From: DATAPD01 sp036265385
GTDB lineage: Bacteria; Acidobacteriota; Terriglobia; Terriglobales; Acidobacteriaceae
NCBI GenBank assembly: GCA_036265385.1
Contig: DATAPD010000005.1
Location: forward strand, 48,130 to 112,129
Length of the DNA: 64,000 nt
Reading direction: 5' to 3'
Part shown: in pieces, positions 51,697 to 59,221 of the stretch
Numbering within the stretch: the stretch's first letter is position 1
Layout of the letters: every line of letters starts with the position of its first letter
Notes under the pieces: generated by a model
Database searches by the model: none
The model's input: the letters and a program-made list of their open reading frames with translations, nothing else
What the model was told of the DNA's origin: nothing
Made by a program: the position numbers and the translations under genes

Positions 51697-52839
51697 TTAC
51701 TCCAGCACAAAGATGTTCTTTTTCGCGCACATTTCTTTCAGCACTTTTGGCCACACAGTCACGCTGACCTCTCCCAGATGAGCCTTGCGGAGAAGCAACA
51801 TCAACGTTCGCGACTGTCCGATGCCGCCGCCGATCGACAACGGCAATTGATTGTTGATGATCGCCTGGTGATAGGGGAACTTCAGGTTGTCGAGCAGGTG
51901 CGACATCCCCAACTGTAATTGGAGCGTATCCGCGTTCACCCGAATGCCCATGGATGTCAATTCATGACGCCGTTTCGTCACGTGGTTCCAGACCAGGATG
52001 TCGCCATTCAGGCCGTGCGTATCTTTCCCCGTTTCTGGGCGCGTGTCGGTGATCCAATCGTCGTAGTCGGCCGCGCGGTTCTCATGCGGATAGCCATCCT
52101 TTAATGGCCAGCCAATCCCAATGATGAATACTGCCGGGTACTTCTGGAGAATTTGCGTCTCACGCTGCTTGCGCGGCAGGTCCGGGAACATGTCGAGAAT
52201 TTCTTCCGCATGCAAGAAGGTCAGTTCTTCTGGAAGATTCGGGAACCGAGGATCTCTCAACTGCGGGAAGATGTCCTGCGCATAACGTTCGGCTCCAACC
52301 AGGACTTTCCAGATCTTGCGCACAACTTCCTTCAGGAAGCCAACATTGCGTTGCTCTGCAACGATGACGCGTTCCCAATCCCATTGATCGACGTAGGCCG
52401 AATGATCGTGGTCGAGGAAATAATCTTTGCGAACGGCGCGCATGTCGGTGCAGATGCCCTGCCCGGGTTTGCATTGGAACTGCTTCAGCGCGACGCGTTT
52501 CCACTTGGTGGCGGCCTGAACAACTTGCGAGTCAATCGGATGCACATCGCGATCGTTCGAGATATGGAATCCGATCGGCGTGCGTGAGCCATCGCGGTCT
52601 AACATGTCGTTCACGCCGCTCTCGACGTCGACGATCAACGGAACCTCGACCATCATGAGATTCAGTTCATGGCAGAGGTTGTCCTCAATGTACCGCTTCA
52701 CATGGAAAATCGCCTGCTGGGTTTCACGCACGTCGAGCAGCGAGCGATAGTCCGAGGGCAGAATCTTTTCTAATTCCCGATAATCGCCGATGCCGGGCCC
52801 CGCCAGATCGGCTTTCTTGTCCATTACCAGTGTGCTCAT
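51697..52839 (-). CDS. asnA: Aspartate-ammonia ligase (asparagine synthetase A)
   Basis: Ammonia-dependent asparagine synthetase, structurally a class II tRNA-synthetase relative. Blocks: KRYIEDNLCHELNLMMVEVP, GFHISNDRDVHPIDSQVVQA, ICTDMRAVRKDYFLDHDHSA, VDQWDWERVI, and the C-terminal QAIINNQLPLSIGGGIGQSR. AAGGAG precedes the ATG at 52839. It is longer than the E. coli enzyme (380 versus about 330), with the extra residues in a middle segment rich in Arg/Pro (LPRKQRETQILQKYPAV). An independent terminator at 51621 supports a single-gene unit. Confidence 0.93.
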   Translation of the reverse strand: MSTLVMDKKADLAGPGIGDYRELEKILPSDYRSLLDVRETQQAIFHVKRYIEDNLCHELNLMMVEVPLIVDVESGVNDMLDRDGSRTPIGFHISNDRDVHPIDSQVVQAATKWKRVALKQFQCKPGQGICTDMRAVRKDYFLDHDHSAYVDQWDWERVIVAEQRNVGFLKEVVRKIWKVLVGAERYAQDIFPQLRDPRFPNLPEELTFLHAEEILDMFPDLPRKQRETQILQKYPAVFIIGIGWPLKDGYPHENRAADYDDWITDTRPETGKDTHGLNGDILVWNHVTKRRHELTSMGIRVNADTLQLQLGMSHLLDNLKFPYHQAIINNQLPLSIGGGIGQSRTLMLLLRKAHLGEVSVTVWPKVLKEMCAKKNIFVLE

Positions 52840-52990
52840 CGGTATCTCCTTGCGGGCGGAGTTGGCCGCCGACGCTCCTTATGGAAGAGTGCGTTTTCAT
52901 TGGAGTCTTCGCATTGGCAACAACGCAGTGACGAGCGGCACAGTTGGGTGTGCGATGAGATGGATTTAGATCGGAACCTGAAAGTTACAG

Positions 52991-53025
52991 GCACTCAGCG
53001 TTCAGCACTCAGCATTCAGTCAGCC
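52991..53025. repeat. Heptanucleotide array, GCACTCA type
   Basis: Five 7-bp units (GCACTCA, GCGTTCA, GCACTCA, GCATTCA, GTCAGCC), 18 nt from the RES gene stop codon. Confidence 0.75.
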
Positions 53026-53043
53026 GTGAACAGTGCCATGCCC

Positions 53044-53730
53044 CTAATCGACGCTAATCGTCGGCTCCTGCCATGGATCGCGGTATCCAATTTGGACCAA
53101 CGCTCCGTCGCGAACATTCGTGACCAGCGCGGGGCGGAAGCAGGCGATGCAAGTTCCTCCCCGGTGGCGGACGCTTGGGAATACGATTCCCGCAGAACCT
53201 CGATTCAGGAGAGTTCGAGCCAGCTGTTGAGAAGCATCGTAGCTATTGGGATCGAGCGCGTCGGCATGCCCGGAATCTTTGCGCAAATCGTGAAACTCAG
53301 CGCGGAAATCGGCAAGGTAGTCACGATAGCTGCGTGTTTCCGGTTCCTTCCAACTCGGGATTTCGCGCAACTCTCGCGCAAAATGAAATGCTACTTCCCG
53401 TTGAGATGTTTCCAGCGTGTATCCGGCATACCACGCCGCACGATCGGAACCGTTGAAACGTCCTCCACTCGGAGCCGCGTGCGTAAACGCCGCATTAATA
53501 ATGTGGTAATTGGGAATTCCAAAAACGAGTTCATGCACGCTGATCCCAGGCAGTCGATTTGCTTCGCCGAGCAATCGGTCGTTCGTCGCGCCCTCGAGTT
53601 CAGCAAGATCATCCAGGTCGCGAGGAGTTTTCGCGAGACGGGACAAGACGCTGGCGTCCTTCGGAAGATACTTCGTGGGTATAAGCCGATGCGTGTCGTC
53701 CTGGTGGACTTGGCTGGTAGGCGGCAGCAC
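53044..53730 (-). CDS. RES-domain toxin (NAD phosphorylase type)
   Basis: A 228-residue RES-family toxin. Related toxins destroy cellular NAD. The RES signature residues are plausible in SGGRFNGSDRAAWYAGYTLE (Arg), TSQREVAFHF (Glu) and GSAGIVFPSVRHRGG (Ser). The start is a GTG overlapping the antitoxin stop by 1 nt. The N-terminus is Asp/Arg-rich and possibly extended. It is encoded after its antitoxin, which is the usual order for RES/Xre pairs. Confidence 0.87.
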   Translation of the reverse strand: MLPPTSQVHQDDTHRLIPTKYLPKDASVLSRLAKTPRDLDDLAELEGATNDRLLGEANRLPGISVHELVFGIPNYHIINAAFTHAAPSGGRFNGSDRAAWYAGYTLETSQREVAFHFARELREIPSWKEPETRSYRDYLADFRAEFHDLRKDSGHADALDPNSYDASQQLARTLLNRGSAGIVFPSVRHRGGTCIACFRPALVTNVRDGALVQIGYRDPWQEPTISVD

Positions 53731-54164
53731 TACTCACCGCCGCGTCGCGCATCGAGCAGTTGTCGCACGTGCATCATCGCCGGGACGCCCCCGCGCAGCA
53801 CGTAGGTCAACGGGCTTTCTCCTGCGAACATCGCGCTCGTGTTCGGAAGTTGAATCCAGGCGTCCGCGAGCTTCTGGCTATAAAGAATGTTCAGAGCACT
53901 GAAGATTCCGATGAGCAGGGAAATCCGGGTCAGCGTGTCCTGATCGAGCCTTTTCTTTGCTCCGCCTTTCAATTGATAGAACGATCCATTCGAGATCCCG
54001 CCGAGCAAGCCCCGAGCGTCTTCATCCCGCAGGTTCCACGCACTTGCGATACGGAAAAATCCGCGGAGAGCGGCGGGGCTCAGGCGCTGCCGTGTTTCTG
54101 GCCGGGAAAGGTCCGATGGCTGGTTCCAGCGAATGCCAGGAACTTCGATGAGGGGTGCTGCCAC
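53730..54164 (-). CDS. Xre/MbcA/ParS-type antitoxin
   Basis: Antitoxin of the RES toxin, 144 residues. The helical N-terminal part (SPAALRGFFRIASAWNLRDE, DEDARGLLGGISNGSFYQL) is the DNA-binding Xre-like region. The C-terminal DUF2384 domain contains SALNILYSQKLADAWIQLPN and FAGESPLTYVLRGGVPAM, the toxin-binding region. A GTG at 54164 with GGAGATACACC upstream is the start. The 5' untranslated region has no obvious long palindrome. Confidence 0.88.
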   Translation of the reverse strand: MAAPLIEVPGIRWNQPSDLSRPETRQRLSPAALRGFFRIASAWNLRDEDARGLLGGISNGSFYQLKGGAKKRLDQDTLTRISLLIGIFSALNILYSQKLADAWIQLPNTSAMFAGESPLTYVLRGGVPAMMHVRQLLDARRGGE

Positions 54165-54315
54165 GGTGTATCTCCTTTGCAGGAGTTATTTTACTCCATA
54201 AATATAGTACGTTCAATAGTTAGCTAAGTCATTGTCACACTTGGCTTTTCTAGGAATTGCTGCCGTTGCTCCGGTCCGTTTCACGTCGCCGTGATAGAGT
54301 CAAATCGGTCTCCCC

Positions 54316-55782
54316 ATGAAGCACGTAAACGACTGGGCTCTCAACATTGCGAACCTCCGTGGGGCCTCTTACGCCGATGCCCGGGTCGTCGACTCACGCG
54401 CCCGCGCGCTGACAACCAAGAACGGCAAAATCGGCCACGCTTCAGATGCGGAGTCGCTGGGAATTGGTATCCGAGTGATCGCCGACGGGGCATGGGGATT
54501 CGCGGCATCGGATGATCTGAGCCGTGCTTCAGTCGAAGAGACTGCCGGTAAGGCGGTGGCGATTGCGAAAGCATCCGCTCGAGTTAAGCAACATGATGTA
54601 AGCCTCGCCCCGGAGAAAGCCTCCACCGCCGATTGGGTTACTCCGATTCAGATCGATCCTTTCACAATCTCCGTCGAGCAAAACCTCGACCTCCTACTGC
54701 AAATTGATGCCGAACTTCGTTCGGTCGCAGGCATCACCATGGCCGAAACCAGCATGAACTTCCAGCGAGAGGAATCATGGTTCGCATCCACGGAGGGATC
54801 CGCGATCCATCAGACGAAATATTCAACCGGTACGGGCTATGCCGCCTATTCGTTCGCGGAGAACGAACTACAGAAGCGCTCGTATCCCAATTCATTCGGA
54901 GGACAGTGGCAGAACAAGGGGTATGAGCTCATTGAAGAGTGGAAACTACTCGAGAACGCGCGGCGGATCGCCGAAGAAACCGTAGCCTTGCATAAAGCGG
55001 ACCAATGTCCAGAAGGCGTGGATACGATCATTCTGGATAGCTCTCAACTGGGATTGCAGATCCACGAATCGATTGGTCATCCGATCGAACTCGACCGCGT
55101 TCTTGGCATGGAAGCGAACTTCGCGGGGACTTCCTTTCTTACGCTCGACGAGCTCCGCACACTTCGCTACGGCAGTAATTTGGTAAATGCTGTGGCTGAT
55201 GCAACGCCGGCGCACGGTCCGGGTCTCGGCACGTTCGCCTTCGATGATGAAGGTGTGCCGTCACAATGCGTTCCGATCATCACCAACGGCTTGTTCACCG
55301 GATATCTGTCCTCTCGCGAGACCGCGCACACGATCGGGGAAACGCGCTCGGGCGGCATGGTGCGCGCCGAAAACTGGAACCGGCTGCCGATGATTCGCAT
55401 GACCAACGTGAGTCTCTTGCCGGGAGAAAAGCCCTTAACGCTCGAGGAACTGATCGCATCGACGGATCACGCGATCCTTATGCAGACCAACAAATCCTGG
55501 TCGATCGACGATAAGCGTTACAACTTCCAGTTCGGCTGCGAAATCGGGTGGGAGATCAAAAATGGCAAGCGCGGACGGATGCTGAAGAATCCTTCATACT
55601 CGGGCATCACGACAGAGTTCTGGAATTCGATGGATGCCATCTGTTCGCGCGATGAATGGACGCTGTGGGGAACTCCAAACTGCGGCAAAGGCCAGCCGCA
55701 ACAGGTGATGGGGACTGGTCATGGCGCGAGTCCCGCACGCTTCAGGAACGTGAAAGTGGGGACGGCGTACAAAGGTGCCTGA
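54316..55782 (+). CDS. tldD: TldD metalloprotease subunit
   Basis: Catalytic subunit of the TldD/TldE protease, which unfolds and cuts peptides such as antibiotic precursors. The HExxxH zinc motif is His250-Glu-Ser-Ile-Gly-His255 in GLQIHESIGHPIELDRVL. Other family blocks: NEWSF-like region, GTFAFDDEGVPSQCVPIITN, GGMVRAENWNRLPMIRMTNV, and MQTNKSWSIDDKRYNFQFG. Length (488) is normal. tldE follows on the same strand after 138 bp that hold two inverted 7-bp arrays. Confidence 0.95.
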   Translation: MKHVNDWALNIANLRGASYADARVVDSRARALTTKNGKIGHASDAESLGIGIRVIADGAWGFAASDDLSRASVEETAGKAVAIAKASARVKQHDVSLAPEKASTADWVTPIQIDPFTISVEQNLDLLLQIDAELRSVAGITMAETSMNFQREESWFASTEGSAIHQTKYSTGTGYAAYSFAENELQKRSYPNSFGGQWQNKGYELIEEWKLLENARRIAEETVALHKADQCPEGVDTIILDSSQLGLQIHESIGHPIELDRVLGMEANFAGTSFLTLDELRTLRYGSNLVNAVADATPAHGPGLGTFAFDDEGVPSQCVPIITNGLFTGYLSSRETAHTIGETRSGGMVRAENWNRLPMIRMTNVSLLPGEKPLTLEELIASTDHAILMQTNKSWSIDDKRYNFQFGCEIGWEIKNGKRGRMLKNPSYSGITTEFWNSMDAICSRDEWTLWGTPNCGKGQPQQVMGTGHGASPARFRNVKVGTAYKGA

Positions 55783-55813
55783 GGTGGTGGTGCGGGCGAG
55801 CAGTTGAAAAAAG

Positions 55814-55841
55814 CATTCAGTAATCAGCACTCAGCATTCAG
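55814..55841. repeat. Heptanucleotide array (left arm of an inverted pair)
   Basis: Units CATTCAG, TAATCAG, CACTCAG, CATTCAG between tldD and tldE. It is complementary in type to the array at 55883, 41 bp away. Confidence 0.75.
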
Positions 55842-55882
55842 TCATCCGGGTTACAGATCGCTTCTTTCATGGACGTTGAGGG

Positions 55883-55920
55883 CTGAATGCTGACTGCTGA
55901 GTGCCGAATGCTGGCTGAGG
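55883..55920. repeat. Heptanucleotide array (right arm), supplies the tldE leader
   Basis: Units CTGAATG, CTGACTG, CTGAGTG, CCGAATG, CTGGCTG, ending in GAGG directly before the tldE ATG. The array's last bases are the only ribosome-site-like sequence for tldE. Confidence 0.75.
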
Positions 55921-57309
55921 ATGCTAACTAAAAATCAAGCTTCCGATATCTTCGACCGCATCCACCGCTACTCGTCTGCGGATGAAGTGGAGCTGCTCGT
56001 CTCGGGCAATCGCTTTGCGCTCACGCGATTCGCCAACAACACCATTCATCAAAATGTCGAGGATGAGAACCAAGTTTTTTCTGTCCGCACCAACTTCGAC
56101 GGACGCACTGCCCGCGCAACAACTAACAAGTGCGACGACGAGAGTCTGAAGCGTGTTGTGGAAGCATCGGAGAATCTCGCTCGCGTGCAGCAGCCCGACG
56201 AAGACCTGCTGCCAATGCCTTCGTCAGCAGAGGCCTCAGGAACCGAAACCTTTACCGTGCCCACTAGATCTTTCCCGGACACTGCTTCGATCACTCCAGA
56301 CCTGCGCGCAGAGAGCGTCCGCAAAATTGTGGACATCGCGGTTCGTCACAAGCTCACTACAGCAGGGATAGTTTCGAGCGGCGAGTCTGTCGAAGGCATC
56401 TTCAATTCGCGCGGACTCGGTGATTGGCACGAGCAGACGTCTTCGGAAGTTTCCATCACTATGATTGCCGGTGATTCTTCCGGTTGGCAGAAGTCGAACT
56501 CGCCGGATGTGCGCAATCTCGATACGCCGGCCCTTGCCGAAACCGCCGCGAAGAAAGCGCTCGACTCTCGAGGCCCGAAAGAGCAAGCCCCCGGCAAATA
56601 CACGGTCATCCTCGAGCCCGCTGCGGTGCTCGACATCGTTGGATTCATGTTCTGGGATTTCGGCGGTCAGGCGATCCTCGACGAACGATCTTTCTTAAAT
56701 AACCGGATCGGCACACAGCTGTTCGGCGAGAACATCAACATCTGGGATGATGTCGCCCATCCGTTGCAGGCCGGCGCTCCTTTCGATGGAGAAGGCGTGC
56801 GGCGACACCGCCTGCACTTCATCGAGAACGGTGTGGTGAAGCAACTGGTCTATGCGCGCGGCACAGCAGCAAAGATGAAGCGCTCGGAATACGCGAACAG
56901 GGTTGGTCCTATCGTTGCGACAGGCCATGGCTTCGCGTTGCCGAATGAGATGGGCGAGATGCCGATGAACATTGTGTTCGCGCCACCGGATCATCCGAAA
57001 ACAGTGGATCAGATGGTTGCGGAAACCGAGCACGGGATCCTGGTCACGCGCTTGTGGTACATCCGGGAAGTGGATCCTTACGAAAAGATCCTCACCGGAA
57101 TGACACGCGACGGCACATTTTTAGTCGAGAACGGAAAAATGAAAGGAGGCGTCCGAAATTTTCGTTTCAACGAAAGCTTGATCTCGATGCTCTCCAACGT
57201 CGAAGCAATGAGCATGCCTGTGCGCTCGAGCGGGGAAGAATCTTTTGATATGGTGGTGCCCGCGATGAAAGTGAGGGAGTTCAATTTTACGGAAGTGACG
57301 AAATTTTAA
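55921..57309 (+). CDS. tldE: TldE/PmbA protease subunit
   Basis: Non-catalytic partner of TldD (also named PmbA). The product lacks the HExxxH motif, as expected. Blocks: SADEVELLVSGNRFALTRFA, VFSVRTNFDGRTARATTNKC, EQTSSEVSITMIAGDSSGWQ, KYTVILEPAAVLDIVGFMFW and DHPKTVDQMVAETEHGILVT. Its start codon directly abuts a heptanucleotide array, and its stop codon is followed 3 nt later by another array. Cotranscription with tldD is likely. Confidence 0.95.
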   Translation: MLTKNQASDIFDRIHRYSSADEVELLVSGNRFALTRFANNTIHQNVEDENQVFSVRTNFDGRTARATTNKCDDESLKRVVEASENLARVQQPDEDLLPMPSSAEASGTETFTVPTRSFPDTASITPDLRAESVRKIVDIAVRHKLTTAGIVSSGESVEGIFNSRGLGDWHEQTSSEVSITMIAGDSSGWQKSNSPDVRNLDTPALAETAAKKALDSRGPKEQAPGKYTVILEPAAVLDIVGFMFWDFGGQAILDERSFLNNRIGTQLFGENINIWDDVAHPLQAGAPFDGEGVRRHRLHFIENGVVKQLVYARGTAAKMKRSEYANRVGPIVATGHGFALPNEMGEMPMNIVFAPPDHPKTVDQMVAETEHGILVTRLWYIREVDPYEKILTGMTRDGTFLVENGKMKGGVRNFRFNESLISMLSNVEAMSMPVRSSGEESFDMVVPAMKVREFNFTEVTKF

Positions 57310-57312
57310 AAG

Positions 57313-57357
57313 CAGCAGTCACCCTTCAGCACTCAGCATTCAGCCAGCCGGCGTTCA
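57313..57357. repeat. Heptanucleotide array overlapping the S23 gene's stop codon
   Basis: Units CAGCAGT, CACCCTT, CAGCACT, CAGCATT, CAGCCAG and degenerate ones. The stop codon and the last codons (RRLAEC) of the minus-strand four-helix gene fall inside the array. Confidence 0.75.
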
Positions 57358-57707
57358 GTTTCGATCTTCGCGATCAACGACGCGAGCATCCGTTTGATCT
57401 CAACAATCGCGTTGGCCAATTCTTTGTAGGTGTCACGCTCCAGCATGTTCAAGTCATGGGCTAGCAGATAGTGGTATTCCAGTTCGCTTGCCGAACCCGA
57501 AGCGATTCCTAAAAACCTAGCGAACTCAACATTGCCTCGTTTCCCGCAGCCTTCGGCGATATTTGCCGGAATTGAGGCGCCGCAACGTCGAATCTGCGAT
57601 GTCAGTCCATAGATCTCTTCGCGAGGGAACTTCGAGGTTGCCGCGTAGGCCTTAAGTGTCAGTAAGTGGGCCTTCTCCCAAACTTTCAAACTTCGGAAGC
57701 TCTTCAT
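57333..57707 (-). CDS. Four-helix-bundle protein of the S23/rRNA-intervening-sequence family
   Basis: A 124-residue protein typical of the family encoded in 23S rRNA intervening sequences: FRSLKVWEKAHLLTLKAYAA, FPREEIYGLTSQIRRCGASI, PANIAEGCGKRGNVEFARFL and GSASELEYHYLLAHDLNML are all hallmarks. Here the gene stands alone outside rRNA. It lies between two inverted 7-bp arrays, with its own 3' end inside the left one, which resembles a small mobile cassette. The fold is probably pentameric and RNA- or partner-binding; function is unknown. Confidence 0.93.
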   Translation of the reverse strand: MKSFRSLKVWEKAHLLTLKAYAATSKFPREEIYGLTSQIRRCGASIPANIAEGCGKRGNVEFARFLGIASGSASELEYHYLLAHDLNMLERDTYKELANAIVEIKRMLASLIAKIETERRLAEC

Positions 57708-57730
57708 TCGAGAACTCCTGGACTCGACAA

Positions 57731-57760
57731 CTGAATGCTGAGTGCTGATTGCTGAATGCT
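57731..57760. repeat. Heptanucleotide array, CTGAATG type, upstream of the S23 gene
   Basis: Four clean 7-bp units (CTGAATG, CTGAGTG, CTGATTG, CTGAATG). It is inverted relative to the array at 57313 and together they bracket the S23 gene. Confidence 0.78.
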
Positions 57761-57971
57761 ACTTGGACGCACGATTACGCTCTGTGACACTGTGAACATC
57801 CCCCTAAGTCCATGAACCATCGCTAGTTGCGAGCACCAGTTCCATGACTTCGGTAACTTTGCAGTCTGGATACGTGGGTGTAGGCTCGGGTTCGAACATG
57901 GGCGTGAACCGTCACTTGTAGCGCCCAGCGGACGAAAGCAGTCCGATGTATTTCATGGGAGTTCGCACCTG

Positions 57972-58304
57972 ATGGGCGAGAACAGCAAAGGCCGCACGCG
58001 TTACAACGATATGCAGAGCGCGGCTCGCTTCCCGATCAAGCTACCGATCGCTGTGCATTCACAAACGGGAGCCCGCAGCACCGAGTCGGAAAACATCTCA
58101 GCCAATGGTGTGCTTTTCCAGGTGGATTCCGACATGCCTGTCGGTTCCATGGTGGACTTCACGATCTCTCTTCCCGCCGATGTCGTGGGCTCTGAAGCCG
58201 ACGTGCAGCTGGATTGCCGGGGACGAGTCGTGCGCAGTTACGAAGAAGATGGCCGTCGCGGTGTGGGCGTGGTCATCGATGAGTACCATTTTGAGCGCAG
58301 GTAG
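57972..58304 (+). CDS. PilZ-domain protein
   Basis: A 110-residue PilZ protein, likely a cyclic di-GMP effector or a degenerate member. The characteristic parts are the N-terminal RYNDMQSAARFPIKLPIAVH (the RxxxR position shows Arg residues at the right distance), ESENISANGVLFQVDSDMPV (D/NxSxxG motif as NISANG) and the C-terminal GRVVRSYEEDGRRGVGVVID. The response-regulator gene begins 18 bp later on the same strand, so the two probably act together. Confidence 0.9.
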   Translation: MGENSKGRTRYNDMQSAARFPIKLPIAVHSQTGARSTESENISANGVLFQVDSDMPVGSMVDFTISLPADVVGSEADVQLDCRGRVVRSYEEDGRRGVGVVIDEYHFERR

Positions 58305-58322
58305 GGCGCCGCAAGGATACTG

Positions 58323-59180
58323 ATGGCGAGCATTCCGGTCAGCGTGGACGAGAGCGTCGAAAAAACGCAGAGCGGCGACGGGTCCGTTCAGCCCATTCGT
58401 GTGATCGTGGCGGATCAACAGGCGATCTTTCGCGCGGGCTTGCGCAAGATCTTCGCGCTCGAAGATGACATCCGCGTCGTAGGCCAAGCCGAAACACTTT
58501 CCCAAACAGTTTCTGCCATCAAGAAATTTTCATCCGACATCCTGATTTTCGAGGCAGCCCTCGCCAACAATCCTGTTGAAGCGGTTGCAGAACTGCTGAA
58601 ACAGGGAACGACGTGCAAACTCGTTGTCGTCCTGCAGGAAGCGAGCGAAGAACTAACGCTCGATCTTTTCCGGCGCGGCGCGCACGGCATCGTCTCGCGG
58701 GAAGTTGAACCGGAACTGCTGGTCGACTGCCTGCGCAAGGTTGCTGCCGGCCAATCCTGGCTGGATCAGAGGGGCACCAACTGGGTGCTCGAAGCGTTCC
58801 GCTCACAGGGCGCACGGCCCGCAGGTGGCCGTCCTAAAGTTCAGCTCACGCCAAAAGAAACCTTGATTGTTTCCTGCGTCACGCAGGGCATGAAGAACAA
58901 AGAGATTGCCCAGAAGGTCGGCACAACCGAGCAGGTTGTCAAAAACTATCTGCGCAAGGTATACGACAAGCTCGGCGTTGCCGACCGGCTCGAACTCGCG
59001 CTCTTTTGTTTACACAATCGCGTTCTTGACAACGCAAAAGCAGCGGCCCCGGTAGCAACAGCAGCAGCTCCGGTCGCCACAGCTGCAGCTGCAGGCGCGG
59101 GCAATGCAGGCGCAACGACTACCGCTTCTCCTGCTGGACAATCCGGAGCCGCTTCCACTCAAAACACTCCCGAGCAGTAG
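58323..59180 (+). CDS. LuxR/NarL-type regulator with degenerate receiver domain
   Basis: A 285-residue transcription regulator. Residues 25-140 form a receiver domain, but its key residues are changed: the acidic pair is Asp31-Gln32, the phospho-acceptor position is Glu77 (DILIFEAAL), the conserved Thr is Gln or Leu (VVVLQEAS), and the Lys is Arg126. The LuxR HTH is intact (LTPKETLIVSCVTQGMKNKE, VVKNYLRKVYDKLGVADRLE). A 45-residue Ala/Thr/Ser-rich tail ends the protein. It cannot be phosphorylated normally and may be permanently active or ligand-gated. It is coupled to the PilZ gene. Confidence 0.9.
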   Translation: MASIPVSVDESVEKTQSGDGSVQPIRVIVADQQAIFRAGLRKIFALEDDIRVVGQAETLSQTVSAIKKFSSDILIFEAALANNPVEAVAELLKQGTTCKLVVVLQEASEELTLDLFRRGAHGIVSREVEPELLVDCLRKVAAGQSWLDQRGTNWVLEAFRSQGARPAGGRPKVQLTPKETLIVSCVTQGMKNKEIAQKVGTTEQVVKNYLRKVYDKLGVADRLELALFCLHNRVLDNAKAAAPVATAAAPVATAAAAGAGNAGATTTASPAGQSGAASTQNTPEQ

Positions 59181-59221
59181 GCTCATCCACCGCTCGGAAG
59201 TTGGTTATCTCCAGCTCACTC

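Noticed and set aside
52900..53805. A 301-codon plus-strand frame
   Set aside because: It is antisense to the RES/Xre toxin-antitoxin genes, whose families are clear; its own product has no domain and poor composition.
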